The translations under genes were made by a program, and so were the position numbers. A model generated the notes under the pieces. The model was given only the letters and a program-made list of their open reading frames with translations. It was not told the origin of the DNA and searched no databases. Positions 36,572-44,593 of a DNA stretch of 61,644 nucleotides are shown here, one piece after another. The DNA is taken from contig MKWA01000003.1 in NCBI GenBank assembly GCA_001899285.1, forward strand, positions 108,574 to 170,217, given 5' to 3'. This stretch comes from Rhizobiales bacterium 64-17. GTDB lineage: Bacteria; Pseudomonadota; Alphaproteobacteria; Rhizobiales; Xanthobacteraceae. Position 1 is the first letter of the stretch; each line of letters starts with the position of its first letter.

Positions 36572-38224
36572 CTACTCGAACGGCTTCCAGCCGGTGGCGC
36601 AACCGTCCTTGAAACGCTGTTTGATGGTTTCGCGCACCGATCGGGGCGCGGGCTCGATATAGATCGTTTTCAGCGTCGTTCCGTTATCGGTATTCTTCAA
36701 CCCCACCGCAACATTGGCGAGGGTCGGCTTGTCCTTGTCGCCGAATGCCGCGATGACCTCTGCCGAATATCCGATCGTCGCCAACTCGTCGGTTGAACGA
36801 CGATAACAGCCATATTTATTGAGGGCCGGACTTTTGAGCAGAAGCACCGCCGCGCTGTCCGAACTCGCCAGTTCATTCTGACCGAACGCGGTGAGGCTGT
36901 CGTCTCGTTTGACCGAGACACGATCGCCGAGAAATTCGACGAGAATGTCGCTGCCTTGTGCGGTATCGCCGGCTTTGGCGGCTCGCTGTGCGAGTTGCCA
37001 GGCAATGAAGAAGTTGGTGAGGAACGGACGGGTCTCCTGCTGGAATTTGACGTCCGGATCCTTGACCTGTGGCTTGGGCCCCGAAGCCTCGAACGGCAGC
37101 GGCAGCGAGATCGCTTTCGCCATGGTGAGCTGATCCGCGTAGAGGCAGTTCGATTTCGGCGTTGGCGGCAGCCCGAACTGGCGCATATAGGTGACGAGAA
37201 CGATCAGCTTTTCTTCCGCAAGCAATCCGGGCACGGCCCCGGCTGCGTTCTGGACGGCCTGGCAGGCTCCCTGCACGATTTTCGCGTCATCGTTGGAAAG
37301 CTGATCCTTGACGTTCGCCTGAAGGTTTTCGAACACCTTGGCGAAATCAATCTTGTACCAGGTCGCCAGTTGATCGCGGACGTCCTGCGTCGTCGCGACC
37401 CGTTTGCCGTCGGCGGTCTTGTCCAGCAGAGGTGACTCCACCGGCGCCCGCTCGATCGTAATATTCGCACCGGAGCCGATATCGAGAATGAGCGCGCCAT
37501 CGGCGGGCGTCAGCGCGGCGGTACTCTTGACCGTGCGCACCATGTCGAAGCCGTCGATGAACTTGTTATAGAGCGTCTCGTTGTCCTTCAACGTCGTGCT
37601 GACCGTGGATGCACGTTCGACGATGCGGGAAAAGCCGCTCCCCAGCGTCGGCCCGACGAACAGTCCGAGCAGTCCAGCGAAAATCTGCGCGCCCGCGACG
37701 AGTTCGGGGCTCAACTTGTCGTCCTTCGTCCGGCGGACTTCGTATTGAACGTAGACTTTCGCGTCCCGGTGCAGATACGGGAATATCGTTTTGAGACAAT
37801 TCAGCTCCGAGGTTTCGGTCCCCGGTTCGCGCGAGAAGGTCGCCAGCGGGACGACGACAGGCGTCGTGGTATTGACGCCGGTTTCGCCGGTGAAGGTCGC
37901 GGTCAGGACATAGCCGCGTTTCTTGTCGATGAAAAATCCTGGCCCGCCATCCTGAACGAGTTCGGTGAGCACTTGCGGCACCACATCGTTGCAGCTAACG
38001 CTGACGGCGTGACGCAACGCCGTTTTGTCGCCCTTGAACGGTGTTTTCTTGATCTTGGTGACAGCGCGCTCAAACGACCGGAAGCCATTGGAAGTTTCGC
38101 CTTCGGATACGCGACAATCCCGGCGGAAGCGGCAGGGATCTTCACCTTCTCCCTGAGCATGAGCGATAGAAGAAATTAATCCTAGTATTCCAACGCAAGC
38201 TCCTAATGTTTTTACGACGGTCAT
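36572..38224 (-). CDS. Unrecognised exported protein, 550 residues
   Basis: I do not recognise this protein. It begins with a Sec signal peptide (MTVVKTLGACVGILGLISSI, cleavage near AHAQ, residue 24). The mature chain has eight cysteines, among them C31, C37, C78 and C143, compatible with disulfides. A glycine-rich hydrophobic stretch (about 176-197, IFAGLLGLFVGPTLGSGF) may dip into or cross a membrane. The rest is of mixed charge with beta-rich segments. AAGGG lies close upstream of the ATG, and a good terminator follows. The 5' end and the 63-nt gap before it are visibly richer in A and T than the neighbours, hinting at acquisition. It stands alone, divergent from the DUF1275 gene. Confidence 0.8.
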   Translation of the reverse strand: MTVVKTLGACVGILGLISSIAHAQGEGEDPCRFRRDCRVSEGETSNGFRSFERAVTKIKKTPFKGDKTALRHAVSVSCNDVVPQVLTELVQDGGPGFFIDKKRGYVLTATFTGETGVNTTTPVVVPLATFSREPGTETSELNCLKTIFPYLHRDAKVYVQYEVRRTKDDKLSPELVAGAQIFAGLLGLFVGPTLGSGFSRIVERASTVSTTLKDNETLYNKFIDGFDMVRTVKSTAALTPADGALILDIGSGANITIERAPVESPLLDKTADGKRVATTQDVRDQLATWYKIDFAKVFENLQANVKDQLSNDDAKIVQGACQAVQNAAGAVPGLLAEEKLIVLVTYMRQFGLPPTPKSNCLYADQLTMAKAISLPLPFEASGPKPQVKDPDVKFQQETRPFLTNFFIAWQLAQRAAKAGDTAQGSDILVEFLGDRVSVKRDDSLTAFGQNELASSDSAAVLLLKSPALNKYGCYRRSTDELATIGYSAEVIAAFGDKDKPTLANVAVGLKNTDNGTTLKTIYIEPAPRSVRETIKQRFKDGCATGWKPFE

Positions 38225-38287
38225 GGCCCTTTGCCCCCTTGTTGGACCCCGCCCGGAAAGGTTAGTCGCAGTACGTCGCCGTGTAAA

Positions 38288-39031
38288 ATGCAGATGAATA
38301 AACCACAGGTTGCTCTTTCGGTCCCGCGTATCATTCCCTTTGCGCTCAGTGTCACCGCCGGCTTCGTCGACGGATTGATCTTCCTTGCGTTGTTCGGCCT
38401 CTACGTGGCGCAGGCGACCGGGAGCTTCGTCACCATCGGCGCGCACTGGTCGCAGCCGGAGCCGGGCGTGCTGGTCAAGGTGCTGGCGATCCCGGTGTTC
38501 CTGCTGGGCGGCGTTGTCGCCACGGTCATCGTCGCGACGATGCGGCGGCGGCGCGCGCTGCTGCTGACGCTGGCGATCGAGGAGGCGTTGCTTGCCGTGC
38601 TGCTCGTCGCCGGCGTGATGGCGCCGGCGGCCCGATCGGCGGATGAACCCATCGCGCTCGTCGCTGCGCTGTGCGGGCTGTTGGCGATGGGATTGCAGAG
38701 CGCGCTGGTGCGCCTGCTGTTGCCGAGCTTCGGCTCGACCAATGTGATGACCACCAACACCACGGTACTGGCGATCGACCTCACGCAGACCGCGCTGGCA
38801 TGGCTGCGACGCGCGCAAGAGCGCGAGACGCTGACCGCGTCGCGGCGCAAGCTCGGTCACACGCTGACGGTGGTGCTCGGCTTTCTGGTCGGGACCACCA
38901 CCGGCGCGTTCGGCTACCACTACGGCGGCTGGTGGGCGCTGATCGTGCCGCTGTTGCTGCTTGACGGGGTTGCTGCCTGGGTCTGGTTCAGCCTGCGCGA
39001 GCGAGGGCAGGCGGCAACGACCGCCGCTTAG
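38288..39031 (+). CDS. DUF1275 (YoaK-like) membrane protein
   Basis: A 247-residue inner-membrane protein with about six hydrophobic segments and the family features SVTAGFVDGLIFLALFG near the start, GSFVTIG, and MGLQSALVRLLLPSFGSTNVMTTNTTV in the centre. Function of the family unknown. ATG at 38288 or 38294. Transcribed away from the unknown exported-protein gene from a short shared intergenic region. Confidence 0.87.
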   Translation: MQMNKPQVALSVPRIIPFALSVTAGFVDGLIFLALFGLYVAQATGSFVTIGAHWSQPEPGVLVKVLAIPVFLLGGVVATVIVATMRRRRALLLTLAIEEALLAVLLVAGVMAPAARSADEPIALVAALCGLLAMGLQSALVRLLLPSFGSTNVMTTNTTVLAIDLTQTALAWLRRAQERETLTASRRKLGHTLTVVLGFLVGTTTGAFGYHYGGWWALIVPLLLLDGVAAWVWFSLRERGQAATTAA

Positions 39032-39110
39032 GGTACCCGAGGCATCCCCTTTTTTTCGATGGGGCCGCGCCTATATCAGGGCATCTTCACGACAGAACCC
39101 CGAGTTTGCG

Positions 39111-40130
39111 ATGTTCGATTCCACCCCGGAACGCGAGACCGAGAACGCGACTCCGCTGCCCAGCGAGGTGGCGGATGACGTGCTGCAAGATGCCTATTCC
39201 AACGCCGTGATCTCCGCCGCCGAGCGCGCCGGGCCGGCGGTGGTGCGCGTTGAAGTGTTGAAAGCCCAGAAGGGCGGCCCGTCGCGGCCGGCCGGTGTCG
39301 GGTCCGGCGTGGTGATCTCGCCGGACGGCCTCGTTTTGACCAACAGCCATGTGGTGCACGGCGCCAGTGATTTCCGCCTGACCGACGCGGAAGGCCGCGC
39401 CATGGAAGCGCGGGTGCTGGGCGAAGACCCGGACACCGATCTCGCGCTGTTGCGTGCCGGTTCGGCGCGTAACCTCGCCATTGCGCCGATCGGCGATTCC
39501 AAGTCGCTCAAGCGCGGGCAGCTCGTGGTCGCCATCGGCAATCCGCTCGGATTTGAATCGACGGTGACGGCGGGTGTCGTCTCGGCGCTCGGCCGCTCGC
39601 TGCGCGCCGGCAACGGCCGATTGATCGAGGACGTGATCCAGACCGACGCGGCGCTCAATCCCGGCAATTCCGGTGGGCCGCTGGTCAATGCGCGCGGCGC
39701 GGTGGTCGGCATCAACACCGCGATCATCCGCGGTGCGCAGGGCATCTGCTTTGCCGTCGCGAGCAACACCGCGCAGTTCGTGCTTGGCGAATTGATCCAG
39801 CACGGCCGGGTGCGGCGCGGCTTCATCGGTATCGCCGCGCAGACGGCGGCGGTGTCGCGCGGTCATGCCCGGTTGGCCGGCATCGACAATACGACCGGCG
39901 CGATGATCACAGCGCTGGAGCCGGCCGGCCCGGCGTCAACGGCCGGGCTGATGACTTATGACATCATCGTGCGTGCCGACGGCGAGGCGGTGACGGGTGT
40001 CGACGATCTGATCCGGCTGCTCAGTCACGAGCGGATCGACCGCGCCGTCACGGTCGAGGCGCTACGGCGCGGTCAGCTCAAATCCTTCGACGTGCGGCCG
40101 AACGAGCGGCCGATGCCGAAGGCTGCCTGA
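39111..40130 (+). CDS. S1C serine protease, HtrA-like, with PDZ domain and no signal peptide
   Basis: A 339-residue trypsin-like protease. The triad is intact: H80 in LTNSHVV, D110 in DTDLALL and S187 in GNSGGP. A single PDZ domain occupies about residues 240-330 (GAMITALEPAGPASTAGL, YDIIVRADG). Unlike DegP/DegQ/DegS, the N-terminus (MFDSTPERETENATP) is polar and acidic with no membrane segment or signal, so the enzyme appears cytoplasmic or exported by another route. No better upstream start is evident. Confidence 0.9.
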   Translation: MFDSTPERETENATPLPSEVADDVLQDAYSNAVISAAERAGPAVVRVEVLKAQKGGPSRPAGVGSGVVISPDGLVLTNSHVVHGASDFRLTDAEGRAMEARVLGEDPDTDLALLRAGSARNLAIAPIGDSKSLKRGQLVVAIGNPLGFESTVTAGVVSALGRSLRAGNGRLIEDVIQTDAALNPGNSGGPLVNARGAVVGINTAIIRGAQGICFAVASNTAQFVLGELIQHGRVRRGFIGIAAQTAAVSRGHARLAGIDNTTGAMITALEPAGPASTAGLMTYDIIVRADGEAVTGVDDLIRLLSHERIDRAVTVEALRRGQLKSFDVRPNERPMPKAA

Positions 40131-40150
40131 GACGAAAGGGCGCGGGGCCG

Positions 40151-41194
40151 CTAGCGCGGCTCCTGCGCCACTTCGGCGTGGATCGCCAGCAGCTTCTCCA
40201 CCAGTTCCGGCGTGCGCTGGCGCGACATGCCGCATTCGGTGGCGATGCCGAACTCCTTTGCGTACTTGCTGGCGGCGGCGATGCGTTTCTTTGTACCGTC
40301 GGCGCCATCCGCGGCGTGCACCACGCCGAGATAAAGCTGCGTGCCGGGGGCGAGTTTCAGGCCGGCGAGCGGCTTGAAATAGGCGTCGTCGTTGCGCGCG
40401 ACCGGCACCGGCATGTGCACATAAGCGAGCGGATGCTTGATCGTTGAAACGATATCGTTGGTGATGGCGACGAGCTTGCCTGCGTCCTGCGGCTCGATCG
40501 CGTGCTTGGCGCCGAAGTCGCCGTAACAGAGATGGATGCCGAGTTCGACATCGGCCGGCACCGCCGCTGACAAGCGGCCGAGTGGCGCCACCATTTGTTG
40601 TGGCGACACCGTGATCGGCGGGAAGAAGTCCTGTGGCTGGCCGTCATAGCCGATCATCTCGTAGCAGACGTCCCACTGGATGCAGAGATCCTTGTGCGGG
40701 ATCGTCCGGCAGATCGTCTCCACCTCGCGCAGCATCGCTTTCTCGTAAGCCGCCTCGATCGCGTCGATATGTTCGCCGGTGCAGAAGCCGCGGATCACCG
40801 CCATCGGCGTTGGCAGGCACACCTGGAAACGCACATCCTTCGGCAGGTCGCCGCGCTCGCGTGCTGCGACGAAATCGAGATAGGAGGCGCGGGCTTCGCG
40901 CGCATAGCCGAGTTCGCCGAAACGCACCTCGGACGGCTTCACGCCTTCGGCCAGCGTCAACAGACGGAAGCCGGAATTCTTGCGTGCCGCGCCGCCCGGG
41001 TCGGGACGCAGGAACGGATTGGCGAGCAGGAACGGATACTGGAAGCTGATCCACAGCCGGCGCGGACCTTGTTCGCCGTCGGGGACGCGAGCCACACGGC
41101 GGCCGAGCGTGCGGCCGACGGTCTTGAACACATCGTCGACGCTGTCGAGGCCGATGCTGCCGACGAGGTGGACGCAGTTGGGGGTGTAGGCCAT
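40151..41194 (-). CDS. MetE C-terminal-like / UROD-superfamily protein
   Basis: A 347-residue protein that resembles the TIM barrel shared by cobalamin-independent methionine synthase and uroporphyrinogen decarboxylase: HLVGSIGLDS at the N-terminus, VPDGEQGPR, then IQWDVCYE and GIHLCYGDFG at barrel-end positions, and a late TECGMSRQ. Histidine, glutamate and cysteine at these sites could bind zinc as in MetE (inference). It lacks the N-terminal half of MetE. GGAGGAAGAG directly precedes the ATG at 41194; the frame is open further upstream but overlaps the opposite-strand FUSC gene. Substrate unknown. Confidence 0.7.
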   Translation of the reverse strand: MAYTPNCVHLVGSIGLDSVDDVFKTVGRTLGRRVARVPDGEQGPRRLWISFQYPFLLANPFLRPDPGGAARKNSGFRLLTLAEGVKPSEVRFGELGYAREARASYLDFVAARERGDLPKDVRFQVCLPTPMAVIRGFCTGEHIDAIEAAYEKAMLREVETICRTIPHKDLCIQWDVCYEMIGYDGQPQDFFPPITVSPQQMVAPLGRLSAAVPADVELGIHLCYGDFGAKHAIEPQDAGKLVAITNDIVSTIKHPLAYVHMPVPVARNDDAYFKPLAGLKLAPGTQLYLGVVHAADGADGTKKRIAAASKYAKEFGIATECGMSRQRTPELVEKLLAIHAEVAQEPR

Positions 41195-41324
41195 CTCTTC
41201 CTCCGCTCGCTGTCTGGCTTGATCGTGACACGTTAGCGTTGCCGGAGGCCGATTGTCATGGATGGCGGCCCGGAACGCGGTACGCGAAATAGGCGGCACG
41301 GCGATGCCGGTGTAAGCTCGCGCG

Positions 41325-42305
41325 GTGCAGACCATCAGCGTCAACAAATCGTCGTTGCGGCGCGGCGCGCTGTTCCTGATCGGCATTGCCGGGCCGGCGC
41401 TCGCGGGCGTGGTGTTGCATGACAGCGCTGCGGCGGTGGTGGCGGCGGTGTTCGGCCTGCTGCTGTCGTTCTCCGATCAGGACGGACCGCTGTTCGGGCG
41501 CTATCGCATCCTGTTCCTCTCGGCGGCGGGGCTGATTGCCGGTGCGGTCGCCGGTTATCTGCTGCGCGACTATCAGGTGGTGTTCTGGATGGTGTTCGTC
41601 GCCGGCACATTCGGCGCGGGGGTGGCGAACCGTTACGGCCGCGTCCCGGCAATGGCGGCGCGGCATGCCTGCATGGCGCTGTCGGTGGCGTTCGGCGTTC
41701 CGGTGATCCAGCCGATGGAATTGATGTTCAGCGCCGGCACGCTGGTGCTCGTCGTCGTCGCGCGTGCGCTCGACCATCTGCTGTTCGGTCATCTGCCGCA
41801 GCTGCGCCAGCCGGCGCGCACCGATCCGCCCGACCCGTCGCTCTGGCTGCGCTTCGCGCTCGCCTATGCGACGGCAGCGGCGATCGGGTTATGGATTGGC
41901 ATCGCGCTCGATCCCGAGCGCGCGGCCTGGGTGTCGACGACCGTGCTCGTCGTCATGCAGCCGGACGCGCGAGTGAGCTACCGGCGCATCGTCTCGCGGA
42001 TCGTCGGCGCCTTCATCGGCGTGATCGGTGCCTATGCGCTCGCGCATGTGTTCACCACGCCGGTGCTATTGCTCATTGTCGTGCTGGTGGTGGCGCTACT
42101 GATCCCGCACCATCTGCCGCATCGCTACTGGGCGCACACGGCGCTGATCGCGATGATGATCCTGCTGCTCTACGACCTTGCCGATGCCGGCGCGCTCGGC
42201 CGCGCAGTGTTCGCCGAACGGCTGCAGGACATGCTGCTCGGCTGCACCATGGCGCTGATCGGCACCGCGGTGGCGTTCCCGCGCGGAAAAACGAAACTAC
42301 CCTAG
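41325..42305 (+). CDS. FUSC-family (fusaric acid resistance-like) membrane protein
   Basis: A 326-residue inner-membrane protein with two groups of hydrophobic helices separated by a polar loop (about 155-170), as in the FUSC/aromatic acid exporter superfamily. The second group includes AWVSTTVLVVMQPDARVSYRR, the FUSC hallmark, followed by IVGAFIGVIGAY. Starts at GTG 41325. No periplasmic adaptor or outer-membrane factor gene adjoins, so the transported compound cannot be guessed. Confidence 0.82.
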   Translation: MQTISVNKSSLRRGALFLIGIAGPALAGVVLHDSAAAVVAAVFGLLLSFSDQDGPLFGRYRILFLSAAGLIAGAVAGYLLRDYQVVFWMVFVAGTFGAGVANRYGRVPAMAARHACMALSVAFGVPVIQPMELMFSAGTLVLVVVARALDHLLFGHLPQLRQPARTDPPDPSLWLRFALAYATAAAIGLWIGIALDPERAAWVSTTVLVVMQPDARVSYRRIVSRIVGAFIGVIGAYALAHVFTTPVLLLIVVLVVALLIPHHLPHRYWAHTALIAMMILLLYDLADAGALGRAVFAERLQDMLLGCTMALIGTAVAFPRGKTKLP

Positions 42306-42319
42306 AGGCTTTTCTGTTT

Positions 42320-42368
42320 GGGCGCGACCTGTGCGGAAAGCCGCTTCACACTTTTCCGGATCGCGCCC
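42320..42368. repeat. 49-nt REP-like palindromic element, copy B
   Basis: The ends are GGGCGCGA and TCGCGCCC; the interior shares CGGAAAG-CCG and CACTTTTCCGGAT with copy A and the length is identical. It lies between convergent genes and its last base is the G of the TAG stop codon of the aldolase/dehydrogenase gene on the minus strand. Confidence 0.78.
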
Positions 42369-44434
42369 TAACGCATCGCCGCGGCGATGTTGCCGCCATC
42401 GACGGTGGTGACGTCGGCGGTGGTCTTGAGCGCCAATGCCTGCGCGAGGAACGCCTGCGCCACGTCGTTGGCGGTTACTTCGCGCCCGAGCAGGTTGCCG
42501 CTCATATAGTCTTTCTCGCTGACACCACGGGCCTTCGATCGCTCGGCGATGAAATCGTCGGTGAGCAGACCCGAGCGGATGCGGTCGGCGTTGATCGCAT
42601 TGGCGCGGATGCCCTCCGCGCCATAGTCGAGCGCATACTGACGCACGAGGAAGAGAGTGGCGGCCTTCGGCAATCCATACGGACCGAAATTGGGACCGGG
42701 ATTGACCGCCTGCTTCGACACGTTGAACAGCAGGCAGCCGCCGGTGCCTTGCGCCAGCATGATCTGCGTCGCCGCCTGCGCGACGCGCTGATGACCGTAG
42801 AAGTTGAGTTCAAAGCTCTGCCGCAGCGTGTCCTCATCGACCTCGCCGATGCGGCCCTGCCACGCCGCGCCGGCATTCGACACGAGGATGTCGACACCGC
42901 CGAAGCCCTCGACCACCGTTGCAAACGCATCCCGCACCGATTGCGGATCGGTCACGTCGCAGCCGATGCCGATGGCGCCGCCGCCGATCTGCTTTGCTTT
43001 CTCCTTGGCCTTGCCCGCATCGAGGTCGAGCAGTGCGACTTCGGCGCCCGCTGCCGCGAACGCTCTGGCGGTGGCAAAACCGATCGCGCCGGCCGCGCCG
43101 GTGATGACGGCGACCTGGCCGGCAAGCGGCGGCTCCTTGGCCGAACCGAGCTTCGCCTGCTCAAGCGACCAGTATTCGCAATCGAACATGTCGGCTTCGG
43201 AGATCGACTCGAAGTGGCCGATTGCCTCCGCATCGGTGATGCCTTCGACCGCGGCCTCGGCGAGATCGGCGGCGATGCGCGCGTCCTTCTTGCTACGGCC
43301 GAGACCGAACAGACCGAGGCCCGGCACCAGGATCACGCGCGGCGCGGGATCGAGCATCTTCTTTCCGCCGTCGAAGCGCGCATTGTGGCGCTCGAAATAG
43401 GCGACGTATTTGTCGATGAAGGCTTGCGCAGCGGCCTTCGCGTTCTTGCGGACATCGTCGAGTTTGCCGTCCGCCGGCGCGGCGACCACCATCGGCCAGT
43501 CCTTGGTGCGGATGGTGTGGTCGGGCGTGATGACGCCGGCCTGGCTGTAACGCGTCACGTCCGCGCCGTTGACGAAATTCAGGATCGCGTCGTTGCTGCG
43601 GAAGTCGAACACCAGCCGCCTCCACGCGCCTTCATTCTTGTCGTCCTTGAGCGCGACCGCGCCGCGCAGGATCGGCGCGACGGCTGCACGCGCCGCGATC
43701 CGCTGCGGCAGTTGCGCGGTGACGAACACGGAGGAGCGGCGCTGGCCGAGCCGTTCCTCGGCGCGCGTCACCATCTCGATCATCTTCTCGTAGGCTTCGC
43801 GCGCATCATTGCCGAAGGTGAAGATGCCGTGCTTGGCGAGCACCAGCCCTTCGTATTCGGGATTGGTCTCGAACACTTCGGCCGCTTTCTTGGCGAGCGC
43901 GAAGCCCGGCATGATGTAGGGCACGATGCCCATGCGGTTGCCGTAGACCTCGCGGGCGAGATCGTCGCCGTTCGGCTGGTCGATTAGGCTCAGCACCGCG
44001 GTCGAGTGGGTGTGATCGACATAGCGATGCGGCACGAATGCGTGCAGCAGCGTCTCGACCGATGGGTTCGGCGCCATTGGATCGAGGAGGTTGGCGCGCT
44101 GCACGCGCACCATGTCCTCGTCGGAGAGCGCGTCGCGCGCACGCAGCTTGCGCAGCGCCTGCAGCCGTACCGCGGGGAGGCCGGCCGGCTCGATCGTCGC
44201 CATGTCCCAGCCGGAGCCCTTGACGCACAGCACCTCGGTCTCTTCGCCGAGCAGATCTTTCATTCGCGTCTTGACGGAGGTGTTGCCACCGCCGTGCAGA
44301 ACGAGTTTCGGATCGCGGCCGAGCAGACGTGTCGTGTAGACACGCGCGGCGAGGTCGGGATGGACGCCGGCATCGGTGTAGCGGGCGATGGTGTCCTGCG
44401 CTTCGCGCTCGACCCAGTTCGATTTCATGCGCAT
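42368..44434 (-). CDS. Bifunctional class II aldolase / short-chain dehydrogenase
   Basis: A 688-residue fusion resembling rhamnulose-1-phosphate aldolase/lactaldehyde dehydrogenase of rhizobia. The N-terminal aldolase domain (to about 400) has HGGGNTSVK, HAFVPHRYVDHTHSTAVL with zinc-ligand histidines, and LAKHGIFTFG. The C-terminal SDR domain begins near 430 with the nucleotide loop TGAAGAIG and has the YxxxK catalytic pair (YGLPK) after a serine (NVSKQ). No rhamnose kinase, isomerase or transporter lies nearby, so the sugar phosphate it acts on is open. Starts at 44434 or 44428. Its stop codon coincides with a repeat edge. Confidence 0.9.
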   Translation of the reverse strand: MRMKSNWVEREAQDTIARYTDAGVHPDLAARVYTTRLLGRDPKLVLHGGGNTSVKTRMKDLLGEETEVLCVKGSGWDMATIEPAGLPAVRLQALRKLRARDALSDEDMVRVQRANLLDPMAPNPSVETLLHAFVPHRYVDHTHSTAVLSLIDQPNGDDLAREVYGNRMGIVPYIMPGFALAKKAAEVFETNPEYEGLVLAKHGIFTFGNDAREAYEKMIEMVTRAEERLGQRRSSVFVTAQLPQRIAARAAVAPILRGAVALKDDKNEGAWRRLVFDFRSNDAILNFVNGADVTRYSQAGVITPDHTIRTKDWPMVVAAPADGKLDDVRKNAKAAAQAFIDKYVAYFERHNARFDGGKKMLDPAPRVILVPGLGLFGLGRSKKDARIAADLAEAAVEGITDAEAIGHFESISEADMFDCEYWSLEQAKLGSAKEPPLAGQVAVITGAAGAIGFATARAFAAAGAEVALLDLDAGKAKEKAKQIGGGAIGIGCDVTDPQSVRDAFATVVEGFGGVDILVSNAGAAWQGRIGEVDEDTLRQSFELNFYGHQRVAQAATQIMLAQGTGGCLLFNVSKQAVNPGPNFGPYGLPKAATLFLVRQYALDYGAEGIRANAINADRIRSGLLTDDFIAERSKARGVSEKDYMSGNLLGREVTANDVAQAFLAQALALKTTADVTTVDGGNIAAAMR

Positions 44435-44466
44435 CCCATCGGGAGCAGGCCCCGTTCCTTTATCGT

Positions 44467-44570
44467 GAGAGCGTCTTTCGCTGTTTCATCAAACAGCGAA
44501 AGACTCTTGTTTTTGATGTGTCGCGTTTTCTTGACGCGAACCGGTATTCGCTTCGCTCGAAAACGCTCTC
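44467..44570. repeat. 104-nt composite palindromic repeat
   Basis: The outer arms are GAGAGCGT and ACGCTCTC. Inside are a perfect 12-bp hairpin, CTTTCGCTGTTT/AAACAGCGAAAG (44475-44502), and a CGCGTTTTCTTGACGCG hairpin. The segment with ACCGG, TTCGCTTCGCTCGAAAACGC resembles a dispersed repeat common in Bradyrhizobium and Rhodopseudomonas. It lies between rne and the aldolase/dehydrogenase, both on the minus strand, and could end rne transcription. Confidence 0.7.
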
Positions 44571-44593
44571 GGCAGATGACGCAACGCGGCGGA

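Noticed and set aside
38225-38920. N-terminal extension of the unknown exported protein by 232 residues
   Set aside because: It is antisense to the DUF1275 gene and would bury a clear signal peptide that begins at 38224.
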